A stretch of 64,000 nt of DNA from Laburnicola sp. R22_1 (taxonomy: Eukaryota; Ascomycota; Dothideomycetes; Pleosporales; Didymosphaeriaceae), in NCBI GenBank assembly GCA_014281115.1, contig JACONQ010000002.1, positions 2,604,001 to 2,668,000 of the forward strand, given 5' to 3'. This document shows positions 11,348-22,439 of the stretch, piece by piece. The notes under the pieces were generated by a model. The model was not told where the DNA came from, ran no database searches, and worked only from the letters and a program-made list of their open reading frames with translations. Position 1 is the stretch's first letter; each line of letters starts with the position of its first letter. A program made the position numbers and the translations under genes.

Positions 11348-12714
11348 TTTCCCGCCTCTGTCTTTCGCTTTGGGCAGTTGTCTTTGTAGTGCCCTTGCTT
11401 GTGATAGTAAAAACAGTTGTTCTTTTCCCGGTCCAGCAGTGATTGTGCCTTGCGACGCTCATCCCGTTCCTTACGTTGCGGGTCATGGCGCCTCTGGCCT
11501 AGTCTGGTGTCGTTTAACCTAGATCGTTTCTGGCTGGTCGTGCCTCGCCCGTTGTCCTCTTGGGCCTCCTCATCGTCATCCTTTTGCTTTCGCTTGCCTA
11601 GCTTCGGCCCTTAGATAACCCGCCAGTGTTGGTTGGCCGTCTCCTCTAGTCAGATAAGGCTGGTCCACCGCTGTAGTTGCCATTGGAGCCTCTCCACTAC
11701 TCGACTGTCCAGAGCGGAGAAGAAATCGCTAATGTGCTGATTGTCATGATCATCCAAGGCATAATCAGGGTTAGTCTCTTCCCACTAATCCTTAAGATAG
11801 TTTAGGAGTTTAGTTGGGGTCTGATAACCCTGCTTTGCGTTCTTAATGCGCCGACGAGCCTCTTATTCTCTTTCCCAGCTCGATCCTAGGGTGTCCACCA
11901 TAGTCTGCTTCATTAGCTTCCACGTTACCTTACGCTCGCGTTTGCGCTTGGGGATCTCCCGGACTACCCTGTCCCAGAAGTTGCGTTGCGTGTCCCCAAG
12001 ATAGCGGTGTGCGAACCTTGTCTGGGCTAGATTAGTGCTGAGGGCCGGTGCGTATTGAATGTAATCTTCGCAGCCTCTTGCCCAGGCGTTTAGTTCCTTC
12101 TAGCCTCTTCCTTCGAATTAGGGAGGCTCTGGCGGTTTTAGTAGTTGTAGGTCTAAGCTGGCTGTTGTCGTTTAGGGTGGGACGATAGGCGCGATGCTAG
12201 TCCTTAGGGGCTTCCTCCTATCCTTTTTGCTTAGTCGCTTGCTCTTTCATCCGCCCTTCTTACGCGGAGGGGAGTCCTCTCCAGGGCTGCTAGGCTCCTC
12301 CAACAAGTCGCTGCTATTATCAGGGTCGCTTGTATCCTCTTCGATAGTTTCGGGCGTCAGTTGCCTGCCCTTGCCCTTGTCCTTCTTCGTCGCGGCTTCG
12401 GCGTCGGTCGCAAGAGTCGAGGTTCTTTGTTCGTTATCATTAGGTCCTATTTCAACCTGCAGGATCTTGAGTTGGTCCTGCAAGGCTTTAATAGCCTCGC
12501 GCTTCTTCGCGATCTCAATTTCTCGCTTGAGTTCCTCTTCCTGACGTTGTATCTGAGCTTCTTTAGCGCTCAAGGCTGTTTGTCCTTTGTCCGTGCCAGT
12601 TTGGCCTGGTCCGGGGTCCTCGATGCTGGCGTGAGGTTGCCCCTCGCTGGTTACTGTCGCTCCGCTTGGGCCGGCTACGGAGGCTAGGCGTTGGCTTCGA
12701 CGGACGTCGCTCAT
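11335..12714 (-). pseudogene. Gag polyprotein of the chromovirus
   Basis: The start is the ATG of MSDVRRSQRL, 39 bp inside the right LTR; an earlier in-frame ATG lies within the LTR and is less likely. The first 150 residues are charged, with a Gln/Glu/Lys-rich predicted coiled coil (AQIQRQEEELKREIEIAKKR). The middle has a typical gypsy Gag core (FAHRYLGDTQRNFWDRV). The C-terminus has one zinc knuckle, NCFYYHKQGHYKDNC, in which the second Cys of CCHC is now Tyr. Several in-frame stops (TGA, TAA, TAG) of RIP type occur. The frame ends at TAG 11335-11337, 10 nt past a slippery heptamer; if that TAG is itself a mutated codon, the frame would run on to TGA at 11224. It forms the virus-like particle and binds the RNA. 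Confidence 0.8.
11347..11353 (-). promoter_or_regulatory. candidate -1 ribosomal frameshift site between Gag and Pol
   Basis: Read on the minus strand the heptamer is G GGA AAA, the canonical X XXY YYZ form. Its codon phase is exactly that of Gag, and a one-base backward slip gives exactly the frame used by Pol (protease, RT, RNase H and integrase). The second codon after the slip is TAA, readable as a mutated CAA. No downstream pseudoknot was evaluated. Confidence 0.55.
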
Positions 12715-12739
12715 GTTGGAATGATAAGATATAAGGTGG

Positions 12740-12749
12740 TAAGGGATCG
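12740..12749 (-). promoter_or_regulatory. primer-binding site, self-priming type
   Basis: Three bases inside the right LTR. In the sense of the element the site reads CGATCCCTTA, which is not complementary to a usual tRNA 3' end (no TGG start). It is exactly complementary over 10 nt to TAAGGGATCG inside the same LTR (12800-12809 on the + strand). Tf1 and sushi-group elements prime reverse transcription from the folded-back 5' end of their own RNA in this way. Confidence 0.6.
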
Positions 12750-12752
12750 TAT

Positions 12753-12932
12753 TGTAAGATCGTGGGTACAATGCTTAATCTATCAATTCACTATTAAGGC
12801 GATCCCTTAAAAAAGGAAAGTAGGTCTAAAGGCTACAAGGCCTAAGAAGAAAACTCTGCCCTAGCCAAGGCTAATCTAGGCCAGTCTAGGGAAACTAGGG
12901 GGTTACGCTGCCACAGGGGACGCGTTGTGACA
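12753..12932 (-). repeat. LTR, right copy (5' LTR in the sense of the element)
   Basis: 180 bp, identical to the left LTR except for A at 12892. It should carry the promoter and the transcript start for Gag-Pol. The segment TAAGGGATCG on the minus strand at 12809-12800 would be near the RNA 5' end if self-priming is right. Confidence 0.95.
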
Positions 12933-12937
12933 CTAGA
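12933..12937. repeat. target-site duplication CTAGA, right copy
   Basis: Matches 5478-5482 at the other end of the chromovirus. Confidence 0.9.
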
Positions 12938-14100
12938 AGTAAAGAAGAAAAGAAATTTATAGTTATCCCTAGAAACTATACCTCTAGATAGCCTAAAGCA
13001 AAAGCACTTACTAATACTAACTTAGCTATAGTTGCCTAGTTCTTAGAAGAATCCGTCTTTAGTAGATAGAGTATCCCTTTTTGCCTATTAGTGGATAGAG
13101 GACTAGAAAACAGAGGCTTAGCAGAGAACTTAGCTAAATAGTTTAGTATTTAATAAGTGGTATCTAGTGCTTATTACTTATAAGGGCAAGGTCTAGTAAA
13201 AAGAGGCTACTAAGAGCTTGTTAGCGCACTATAGAAGATAAAGAGCGACTGGGTTTAGAACCTACCTAAAGCTCTATAGGCTAATTAGGTTATAGTAAAG
13301 CGATCTATAGGCAAAACACTAGTCTTTCTAATCTATAGAAGAGAATATATTCTTTTTATTAAACTTTATATTCTAATATAGTAGACACTTCTATAGAAAT
13401 AGGTTTATACTACTAAAGAACTCCTAGCTATTAGAGTAGAGTAGTTTAAGAAGTGTAATTATTGCCTCTAATAAGCTATTAACTAAACTATCTAACTGCG
13501 CGAATAAGGAAAGGAATAGTTTAATAACTAGCGCACTCTTATAATAAAGCCACTAGAATAAGGCGATTTAGTGTTAGTGTATAATATTTTTTAGGCTAGT
13601 AATATAAGTCGTAAAGTTAAGCTTGCTAGAAGATACTAAGGCCCCTTTAGAATTAGGACTATACTACCACACGGTAAAGAATAGTATATACTTAAGAAGC
13701 TTAATAGAATACTTTTTTATAATAGAACACTAGACGATTATATTATTTAATTCTATTTGCATATAATAATAGACCTTAATATAATGCTAGAACCTAATAT
13801 TATAGACACTAATAACCTCTTAGAAGAAATTACTAATCTTTTAGAGGAAATTAATTCTATAGACCTTAATAAAGTTACGTAGAGGCCTAAGTCTAAATAT
13901 TCTATATTTGCGCGCAGATTATAGAGGCTAGTAAGATATGTATAGAATGTCCCTATAAAAATAAAGTAAGTAGGAATTTTACTGCCACTAGTAAACTTTA
14001 ACCTCTTAGACTTTGCCTATTAGAAGAAATAAGCTAGCCGGAATATTAGCGCATTATAAGCTAAGGGACAGCTTATTTTTTAAGGGGAAGGAGGAAGTAG
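12938..14100 (+). mobile_element. RIP-degraded Ty3/gypsy retrotransposon, 3' part
   Basis: Continues the integrase broken at 5482. Reading through stops gives KKFIVIPRNYTSRQ, ATVAQFLEESVF, LLVDRGPENRG (second catalytic Asp of the D-D-E core) and further integrase sequence to about 13.6 kb. The end of the polyprotein is near 14.05 kb, and a purine run AAGGGGAAGGAGGAAG at 14082-14097 looks like a polypurine tract. An LTR should follow but I could not define one. Confidence 0.65.
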
Positions 14101-15579
14101 TTAAAAAGAAAAGTTAGAGAAAAGAATAAAATAATAGTATTAGTACTAAGTTAAATTAAAGTCTAATATATAAATATATAATTACTAGAATAGAATTATA
14201 AGCTATAGACCCTAATAATAGAGCCTAACTAATAATTAGATAGCTAGAAAATTAAGAGCTAAGAACTACTATACTAATCTCTATAAGAATCTAAATCTCT
14301 ATAACTACTATAGTCTAAGCTATAATTGGGGTTTAGATTGCAACTCTAATAGGAGCGAGGCATAGAACTACCTTACTCTATAGTTTAAGTTTTATTAGGA
14401 CCTAAACCTAGACGTATAGCTTAGGTAGAGAGGTTAGAAGGAATAGAGAATAGACCTAAAAAAGAAGAAGAGGAAATTATACCGCTGTGGCTAAGTGGGG
14501 ATAAGAAAGTATAAGCGGAATTTATAGACTATTAGGAAGCTAGATGTATAGGGGAAGGCAAGTAGAATAGAACTTTAGAAGAATTATTAGTAGTCTAAAA
14601 GGGAGATAAGTTAGAGAATAAAGAGCTAATCTATAGCACTATATTAAGTAAGACCTAACCTAAAGAGAAATGGGGGCTAGAGAGCGGGCAACTAGGAGTG
14701 GGAGTAGTTTGGCCCTAAGATAGGGAAGGGCTACCGCTATTGCTGCTAGAGAAGATAATAAGTTAAGAAGAACAGGAAAAGAGTAGTGTGTAGGAAGAAC
14801 CTTAGAATAAGAAAGAACTATTACTATTATTACTAGAAAGGATAATAGGCCGGGCGTAATAACACTTAAAGAGGAGTGTGCGTAGGGAAGGCTTAGTAAT
14901 ATCGAAATTAGTGCCTAATAGAGAATTAGGCGCCTCTAAGGAACTCTTAATAATTAGATAAGGCCTGCTGGGGCGCCTAGTAGGAAGTATTATAGCAGTG
15001 TTGCTAAAACTAAGCAGCTTACTAATTCTATTATAGATATAGGTATTTACTTTTAGTTACTTTATTTATAGCTTACGCACTTATTAATAATTCTACTAAA
15101 AAAATTAGCTTTAGTGTTTGTGGCAGATACTAGAGAGAATAAAGCTAGATAGGCATATTAGTAATAGCAAACTAGTTAAGAGTAAATTAGGCTTACTATT
15201 GCGGTTAAAAGAGTACTACTAATATTAGGAAGTTGTCTAGTATAAAACGTAACAGCTCTTAAGAAGAAGGCGCTAACTACTATTAATATACTAAACGCAA
15301 AGATAATAACTTTAAATATAAGTCTTGTAGGCTTAATTATAATTACTCTTAGTTGCACTAAAATTATAGTTAATACGGCCTTAGCCTATAGTAAAAAAAA
15401 GTAGAAAGATAAGATATATAAGAAGTATAACTAAACACTAAGTATTATTTAAAGTAATTATACCTCTATTTATTAGTGCTTATATTTTTATAAGAGCAGC
15501 TTAGTATAGCTAATAAAATAAGATAGTGTGGATAATAGAAGTGTTACTAGTAGAATTAGAATTAATCTTAAAGCTACTT
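14101..15579. other. AT-rich RIP-degraded DNA without an identifiable gene
   Basis: About 1.5 kb of TA-rich sequence after the presumed polypurine tract of the old gypsy element. It may contain its degraded 3' LTR. A 60-codon minus-strand open frame at 15176-15358 is low complexity and isolated, so I do not call it. Nothing else recognised. Confidence 0.5.
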
Positions 15580-17616
15580 ATGCCTTAAGCAAACTATATA
15601 AAATAGCCTAATAATAAATACTTAGCGTAAATATTATATAAGAGTCTTATAATCTTATAAATAGTATCGAAGTTGTATAGCTAATTTAAAAGAGTAATAA
15701 CTAGGGCACAAGTTAGTAAGCTAAGGAATAATTAGGGTAGGCATACGTATAATAGAATAGAAGTAGTTATAGAGTATTATTAATAGGTGGCGGTAAGGGC
15801 TATTATAAGCCTTAGCCACTTTTCTTACTATTATTATTATTACTAGCACTAGAGGCGTGGCTACTAAAGGAGAAGTTAATAGCAGCCATAGTTAAGGACA
15901 AGGTTAAGACTATTAGGTAGAAGAATTAGAATAGTAGAATAAGAAGGAAAGTAGAAGGATATAAAGGGTAGATTATATACTATTAGTAGCTATAAGACTC
16001 TATTAGGTTATAGTAGGTAAGGCGTGTGCGTAAATACCGCTTCTAGACTAGTAATAGGTAGTAGTACCCTTTAAGAAAAGTGCGACTACGTTACTACTAG
16101 CAAGAAACTTTAAGAGTAAATTAGGTACTTATAGATAGTAATTAAAGAGCAAATAGCTTATAGGTATAAATAGAAAGATATAGCATTATAAGGAAAGAAG
16201 TAGAGTATAGTAGGAATAAGGAATATATTTAAGTACTAATAAGCTATCTAAAGCCTAAGCAGCCCTTAGCTAAAAAGAGACTTTTGCAGCTATTACTAAT
16301 AAGCTATAGGCTAAAACTACTACTCTTCTTTTACTCTTTTTCCTTTTTATACTTATTATAGAACCTATAAATCTAAGCGACTTTAGTCTAAACTTAGGAA
16401 TTTTATAATAGCCTCTGGAAGAAGTTCTACTTTAGAAAGTACTACAGCTTCTAGAAAACTTAAGTCTAGACTTTATTCTCTATATTAGTATTATAGAAAG
16501 AAGAAGGACTATTAGGCTAATAGTTAAAGCGTGTCTAATATCTTCTTAGAGCTCTTCCCCTTTCTTAGGATTCATAAATTATAGTTACATAATAAGCAAG
16601 GGCTAAAAGTAGTACTAGAATTATCTAAGAAGCTAATAGGCCTATTTCTACAGTAGCCTAGCGAGTAGGTACTCTAGACTAGTTAGAAGCATAGGTACGC
16701 GCAGTGGTAAAGCTTATATAAGAAGAAAATTAGAAAGAAGCTAGACAAATAGTGTCTAAGGGCAAAGCTAAAGGATGTAGAATTAGAGTGTTAGGAATTA
16801 ACTAAGGCAAGAATTCGAGGTTATTGCTAATTATAAGACTCTTAAACATAGATATTACTTCTAGAGAGCTAAGTGTTACTTAGATCTAAGCATTAAGGTT
16901 TATAACGCGTGCCTAATATATAGAAGAAAAATTAGAAGGTAAAGAATAAAGGCCTATTTAATAGTTAACTTAGGAGGCATTTAGGATATACGCCTATAAG
17001 GAAAGAAATAGCATAGTATACCTAGAATAAAAGAGTATAGGGCGCTTTTATTATAAATATAGTAGGCTATATATATACTACTAAATAGAAGTTCTATATT
17101 ATTATTAGTAAACTAGAAATACTAATACTACGCTAGTAGGCACCTATTATAGAATAAAGTATTATTGCCTATAATAAGGGAATAGGTAAAGTTAATACGT
17201 CCTTAGGTAGTAGTGGCGAATAGGCTTAGCAGGTATATAGAATAAGGGCCTTTATTATTTAATAATTTAGACTATTAGGCCTAGTAAAATATAACTTACT
17301 TGTCCTTAATGTTATATTATCGCACTTTCGAACTATAGTAAAGAAAATAGAAGAGCAAGGCGTTAATTATAAGTTTATTAGAGTTATAGTCTAACTAAAG
17401 TATAAAATTATCTTAACTATTTACTTAGAGTTATAAACTATAAGATAGATTATTATTATTACTAACGTTCTACCCAAGGGCTATAAAAACTTAGGCCATA
17501 ACGTTAAAGCTAATAAGTGCGTTTAAGAGAGGAATCACTTCCTAGAAGTTAGCCTAAGAGACTATTAGGGTGTAAGAGACTTACATAGAGATAAGAAGGT
17601 AATAAATATGCTAATA
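15580..17616 (+). repeat. inverted repeat copy A, left segment
   Basis: Degraded sequence whose reverse complement matches 55470-58140 along its length, for example the block GCTAGTAGGCACCTATTATA near 17130 against the minus strand near 56550. It is interrupted at 17616 by a pogo element and continues at 19470. Conceptual frames on the minus strand carry Ser-rich stretches and blocks such as SLRLTSRKQFL but no domain I can name. It was evidently a repeated coding element before mutation. Confidence 0.7.
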
Positions 17617-19469
17617 ACCTCGATTATAAGCGAGTCGCCCTTATAAGCGAGTTGTTTATCTTGTTAACTTTTTATAATACGTCACCTACAAACTATAATA
17701 GCTTAACTAACTTCTACTTAATTGCCCTACAACGAAGTAGATATTTACCTTACTATTCTAGCTATTAATTAGAACTAAATTTAGACTATATAAGAGGCTG
17801 TATAGGCTTATAATATCCCCCAATTAATACTGCGCGACTAACGCGCCAGAAAGCCTACGCGACGCAATTGCCAGCCCAACTTAAGAAAGCTTACCAAGCT
17901 AGAAGAGGAGGTAATTATCGAGTATATACTTAATCTAGATTCGCGAGGGTTTGCGCCTACTCTAGAAGCTGTGCGGAATATAGCGGATAAGTTGCTCGCT
18001 AAGCGCGGCAGTGGCTAGATTAGTTAATAGTGGCCTAGAAACTTTATTAAGCGAATAGACAGCCTTACTACGCGGTTTAATCGACTATACAACTACTAGA
18101 GAGCGCTCTGCAAGGATCTAGAAGCTATATAACGCTAGTTTAATCTTATAGTAGGTATAAAGGCCACCTACAGTATTTATAACAAGGATATCTTTAACTT
18201 TAATAAGACTGGCTTTCTAATAGGCAAGATATCCTTCTAGCTAGTTATTATAGAATTAGAGAGACGTAGCTAGCCAAAAGCAATCTAGCTAGGCAATCGC
18301 GAATGGGTTACAATAATCTATAGAATTAACGCTGCTAGGTGGGCAATCCCGCCCTTTGTTATTTTCGCTGGCTAGTATTACCTTTCTGCCTAGTATAAGG
18401 GCGAGGATATACTAGGCGACTAGACTATTAGGCTTAGCGATAATAGTTAGACTACTAATAAGCTTAGTATTGCCTAGCTACAGTACTTTATTAAGCATAT
18501 AGCAGCGCATAGGGTAGGCGCGCGCTAGCTACTTATACTTAATAGCTATGAGAGCTATAAGTCGCTTAAATTCTAAGAAATCTATAAGGATAAAAATATC
18601 TATACTCTCTATATACCGCTATATTTATTGCATCTCCTATAGCCACTAGACATTGGCTATTTCTCGCTATTAAAGCGGGCGTATAGGTGCCAAGTGTCGA
18701 GCCTAATACGCGACTATATTAACTATATTACTAAGCTTAAGTTCCTACCTGCCTTCTACGCTGTCTACAACTAGTTAATCACAAAGGAGAATATCTGCGT
18801 AAGCTTTTAGGGTGCTAGACTAGCCCCACACAATCTAGAGGTAGTAATCTTAAAGCTTAATATTAAGCTAAGGACGCCGTTGCCAGCAACCCTACTAGAG
18901 GCTGTGTAGGACCCTAAAACACCCAGCAATGTGCGCGAACTAGAGGCTTAATTAACGTTAATTCGCAAGCGGATTTGCGCGCATAAGAGCTTGTCACCTG
19001 CTTCTATTATTAAGAGGCTTAATTAGCTAGAAAGAGGCTCTTCTAAAGCAATGCATTAAATGGCGCTTATGCGCGAGCGAATCTTAAGCCTTAAGAGAGC
19101 AAATAAGGCCGCCACAACGCACAAGAATCGCAAAAAGAAGCGAATCTAGAAGTAAGGCACCCTATTAAAGGCAGAGGGAGAGGATATTATTACTTAAAGG
19201 GCTGTTAAGTAGCAACTTAAGGGAGAAACGCGTTAAGGCAAGGCGCGATTAGGTACGAGCTAGTAGGCCTTAGCGCGCTGCGGTCGCTGTAGAGAGACTG
19301 GCCATAACTTACAAATGTGTGAAAAGCGTACTATAGATACTACTTAAACTAGGATAGCTCTTATATTAATATTATTTTATTACGTTATGGATGTACAGGC
19401 TATAAAAGGCTAAGAGAGTTAACAAGGTGGGCGACTCGCTTATAAGGGCGACTCGCTTATAATCTAGAT
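17617..19469 (+). mobile_element. pogo/Fot1-like DNA transposon, RIP-degraded (copy 1), 1853 bp
   Basis: Flanked by TA (17615-17616 and 19470-19471). The ends are inverted repeats: left ACCTCGATTATAAGCGAG, and right, reverse-complemented, ATCTAGATTATAAGCGAG. Both are followed by a second copy of the TATAAGCGAGT core, so each TIR is a tandem doublet. The paralogous copy B of the host repeat lacks the insert and shows the empty TA site at 56091-56092. The transposase relic lies inside. Confidence 0.88.
17698..19347 (+). pseudogene. pogo-family transposase relic (copy 1)
   Basis: Co-linear in frame with the transposase at 32206-33846 from start to stop, including a 9-bp segment that the second copy lacks. 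The start codon has become ATA (17698-17700). Recognisable parts are a CENP-B-like DNA-binding region, the DDE core with NFNKTGF and the HSSHLLQPLD-equivalent region, and a C-terminal CCHC knuckle. Stops are numerous and all of RIP type. It would cut and paste the element at TA sites; it is now dead. Confidence 0.8.
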
Positions 19470-20110
19470 TAGAGGGCTTTTTAGGTACTAGTAAAAGGTC
19501 GAAACTACTAGAGCCTACACTATTATCGCCTTAATAAGAAGACTTGCCGCCGCCGCTACCACCACTAGAACTAAGGCAGCCAGATACGTAGGCGCCTAGG
19601 GCATAGTTAATCTAAAGATAGAAAAGCATAATAAGGTAGGCTAAGTAAAGGCTTAAGAATAGTTTAGAGTTTAGAAGAATAAAAAGCTAAACTATAGAAA
19701 AATTATAAGAGTGCAAAGAATAAGTAAAATGGGGAGATTAGTAATACAAACTAGTAGGCATTTATAGGCTATTATTTAAGATTATATAAAGCTAGATAAT
19801 TAGTAAAGCTTGCTATTAGATATAGGCCTAACCTCTACTTACTAATAGAAAGCGCTATAGAATATTTAGAGTATTTTCTAGAAGGGTGTTTAGTATAAAG
19901 TTTAATAGGGCTAAGCTTCTATAGGTAGAGAGGTATATAGTAGAATAAACTCCACTATATAGGTTACGTAGTAAGCCGGTGCCTAATTAGCTCTTAAGAA
20001 TTTAATAGGTAGTTTCTTTCTTCTAGCACATATAACTTAATCTATCTTTCTACTAAGTTTTAATTAAGACTATGTTTTCCTATAATATTATACACTCTAG
20101 TATTTACTAT
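19470..20110 (+). repeat. inverted repeat copy A, right segment
   Basis: Continues copy A after the pogo insert. It starts with the block AGAGGGCTTTTTAGGTAC, which in copy B (minus strand near 56080) follows directly on the sequence left of the insert. Without the transposon and one TA, copy A is about 2676 bp and copy B about 2671 bp. It ends near 20.1 kb, close to a helicase-associated relic on the minus strand. Confidence 0.7.
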
Positions 20111-22100
20111 AAGCTATTCTCTAGGCTATTATTACTGTGCGTTACAAACAATATGCCTTGCTAAGTATATATAATATTATTCTATATTAGATTAAGCCGA
20201 ATATTAAATCGCTAGGCCAGGTTACTAACCCATAGTAGTTTACCCCATAGTATATTCTCTAGCTTAGTTAATAGCGTCTACGCTATTAACTAGAAATACT
20301 AGACTATAATAGGTTTTCTATAAAGATAAAAGACTATTTTATTCTTAGACTAGAATATAATTTCTAAGTTACTAGTATTTATTGCAATGTGCTTACTATA
20401 TACTAGTAGACTAATTATCTAGCTTATTAGGCTATACAAACTATCTGCTAGAAAGCGTTTTCTTATTTCTAGAAAGTAGTCTCGCTTTACTATATTCTAC
20501 TCTTCCCACGCTATAGATAGAAGTAGATACTTAGCACTAATAACCCAGATATAGTACACTACGCCCATAACTATATAAGAGTAGTTTTTTATAATGCGTA
20601 AGCGGCCCATCTTAGTATTATATCTAAGCATAGCTATAAAATACACTAACCCACTCTTAAATAGACTATAGATATATAGTTTAAAGATAAATATAACTAG
20701 TACTTAAAGCAGTATAGCAATCTAGACGTCTTTATTATTACTATTTAAAGTCTACTAGAACACTATAGCCAGCGCTCTCTAGTAGCTCTACTACTAAAAC
20801 AGCTTCTAAGTATCTTTTATATAATTAACTTTAGCTATCTAATATGCTTAGCACTCGCAAGTAGTACTATTATTACTACTCTTACTATACTTACTACTAT
20901 TACTATTCTTACTAGCCTTACTCTTCTTCTCTTTACTATTTTTATTACTACTACTAGCCTTTTTATTAGTAAGAATATGTAGAAAATAGTAGATAAATAT
21001 TACTATATATCTAGTATAGTAAGTCTAGCTTTCTATATTTTGTAGTCGTGTAAATAGACACTAGTTAATTTTATTTGCCTAGGCACTCTTTAACTATCGC
21101 CTCATCTTATATAGTAGTAATAATAACTCTCGTACACTTCTCTCTACTAGCTTTTTTACTATATATACTACGTACTAAAGCTTTGACTTATTATAGCGCG
21201 GTAATATAATTGTGTATATAAGATATATATAATTATAGTTTATAAAATACTCTAGCTACTTAGTAAACTTCTACTAGCCTATCTAGTCTATTTTTATAAC
21301 TTTAGTATTTATAACTTATACCTACTACTTTCGCTCCTTCTATATTATAGCGTACTCTACTAGAATCTTGTCTACCTCCTCTTTACCTATCCTAAATCCT
21401 ACTCTACTATTACGTAGATTAAATGCGCGAACTACAAAGCACTACTATTATTTAGCAGCTAAAAAAAAGATCTATACTTTAACCTTGCCATATAATATAT
21501 TAGAGCTAGTCTAAAATAAAAGCTTATGCTTTTTTTTATAGTGTATTTACATACTATTCTTACTATAGGTAATAAAGCTATAGTCTACCTACCTATATTA
21601 TAACCTATCTAGTAGCGTTCCTAGCACTTTAATTAGTAATTAGCCATTTAGTAGAAGCTTAATCTTATCTAGCTACCTTATAGATAAGTGTGCGTAGCCC
21701 TTAACAAATTATTTTTATCTACTAGTAGGCACTCTATACTTCTATAAAAGATAGGTATTAAGGTTTTATATACTAGTCTTATACTCTTAGTAGTAAAGTA
21801 CTCTATACTTCTATAGGTATATAATATACGTCTAGATCTAATTCTATAGTAACCTAATATTATCTTAGGCCTATTATTATGGGCAATTTCTTTTTATTAG
21901 TACTCTAACCCTTATTATATTAGTAATAAGTACTTAAGCGTTCTAGGAGAACTCTATCGCAAATTCTAACACTAATAGCGTAATGATACTATTTAATACC
22001 ATACTCTTACTACACTATTTTCTAAATATAAAGTAATAGATTAGTGTAAAAAGTGCTCCTAAGATAAATAGAAATAAAAAAGAAATAGAAATAGCTAGAA
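20111..22100 (-). pseudogene. relic resembling the N-terminal half of a telomere-linked RecQ helicase
   Basis: Minus-strand conceptual frame, stops read as Gln or Trp, gives blocks such as LVYFIAMLRYNTKMGRLR, YSYIVMGVVYYIWVIS, FLADSLYSLISQIISL and VFYLYRKPIIV. From memory these resemble the region upstream of the helicase domain in fungal subtelomeric RecQ-like genes. No helicase motif is present here. Heavily mutated; only the central part, roughly 20.1-20.7 kb, is readable. It may have been one unit with copy A. The family assignment is recall, not a search. Confidence 0.4.
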
Positions 22101-22199
22101 AATACACTTAAATTAGCCTATATAAAACGACCCTTATGTCTAGCCTAGAATAGCTAGCTAATCCTAACACAAAACCTAATTAGGCATAAAAAGGGGCCC

Positions 22200-22425
22200 T
22201 TTTACTATAGTATATTAGTTAGATATATTATAATACGCTAGTGCGCTAGTATACTTACGCTAGTATGGGCACAATATATCTACCTATACCCTAGTGTAAT
22301 ATTGCGCCTTGGGTTTAATATTATCTCTAGCGTGGATTAGCTAGTGCAATATCCTCCCTATAGCCCTAGCGTAATAATACCCCTACTAGTTCAATATTTC
22401 TATATTTTAAAAGGGTTAGTCTCTA
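22200..22425 (+). repeat. LTR-like direct repeat, first copy
   Basis: Shares with 24345-24712 a series of blocks in the same order: GTGCGCTAGTATACTTA, CTATACCCTAGTGTAATATTG, ATCCTCCCTATAGCCCT and a final AAAAGGGTTAG. GC content is higher than in the surroundings. It may be a solo LTR or the left LTR of a small non-autonomous element. Confidence 0.45.
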
Positions 22426-22439
22426 AAAACATACACAAA

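Larger units (their letters stand above)
5483..12932 (-). mobile_element. young Ty3/gypsy chromovirus, nearly complete, 7450 bp
   Basis: Bounded by two 180-bp LTRs that differ at one position (C at 5622, A at 12892), flanked by CTAGA on both sides, and inserted in the older gypsy relic. The coding strand is minus: Gag near the right end, then protease, RT, RNase H, integrase and a chromodomain, ending at 7529. This domain order with a C-terminal chromodomain defines a chromovirus. The pairing of LTR and primer site (see the PBS entry) suggests the Tf1/sushi group. About 2.1 kb between the end of Pol and the left LTR holds a spliced gene on the opposite strand. The frames have scattered RIP-type stops but no obvious large deletions, so this copy is recent yet dead. 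Confidence 0.93.

Noticed and set aside
12361..12687. 108-codon + strand frame over Gag
   Set aside because: Shadow of the Gag N-terminus on the opposite strand.
15176..15358. 60-codon minus-strand hydrophobic frame
   Set aside because: It lies in RIP-degraded AT-rich DNA where Ile/Leu/Phe-rich chance frames are common, and has no support.
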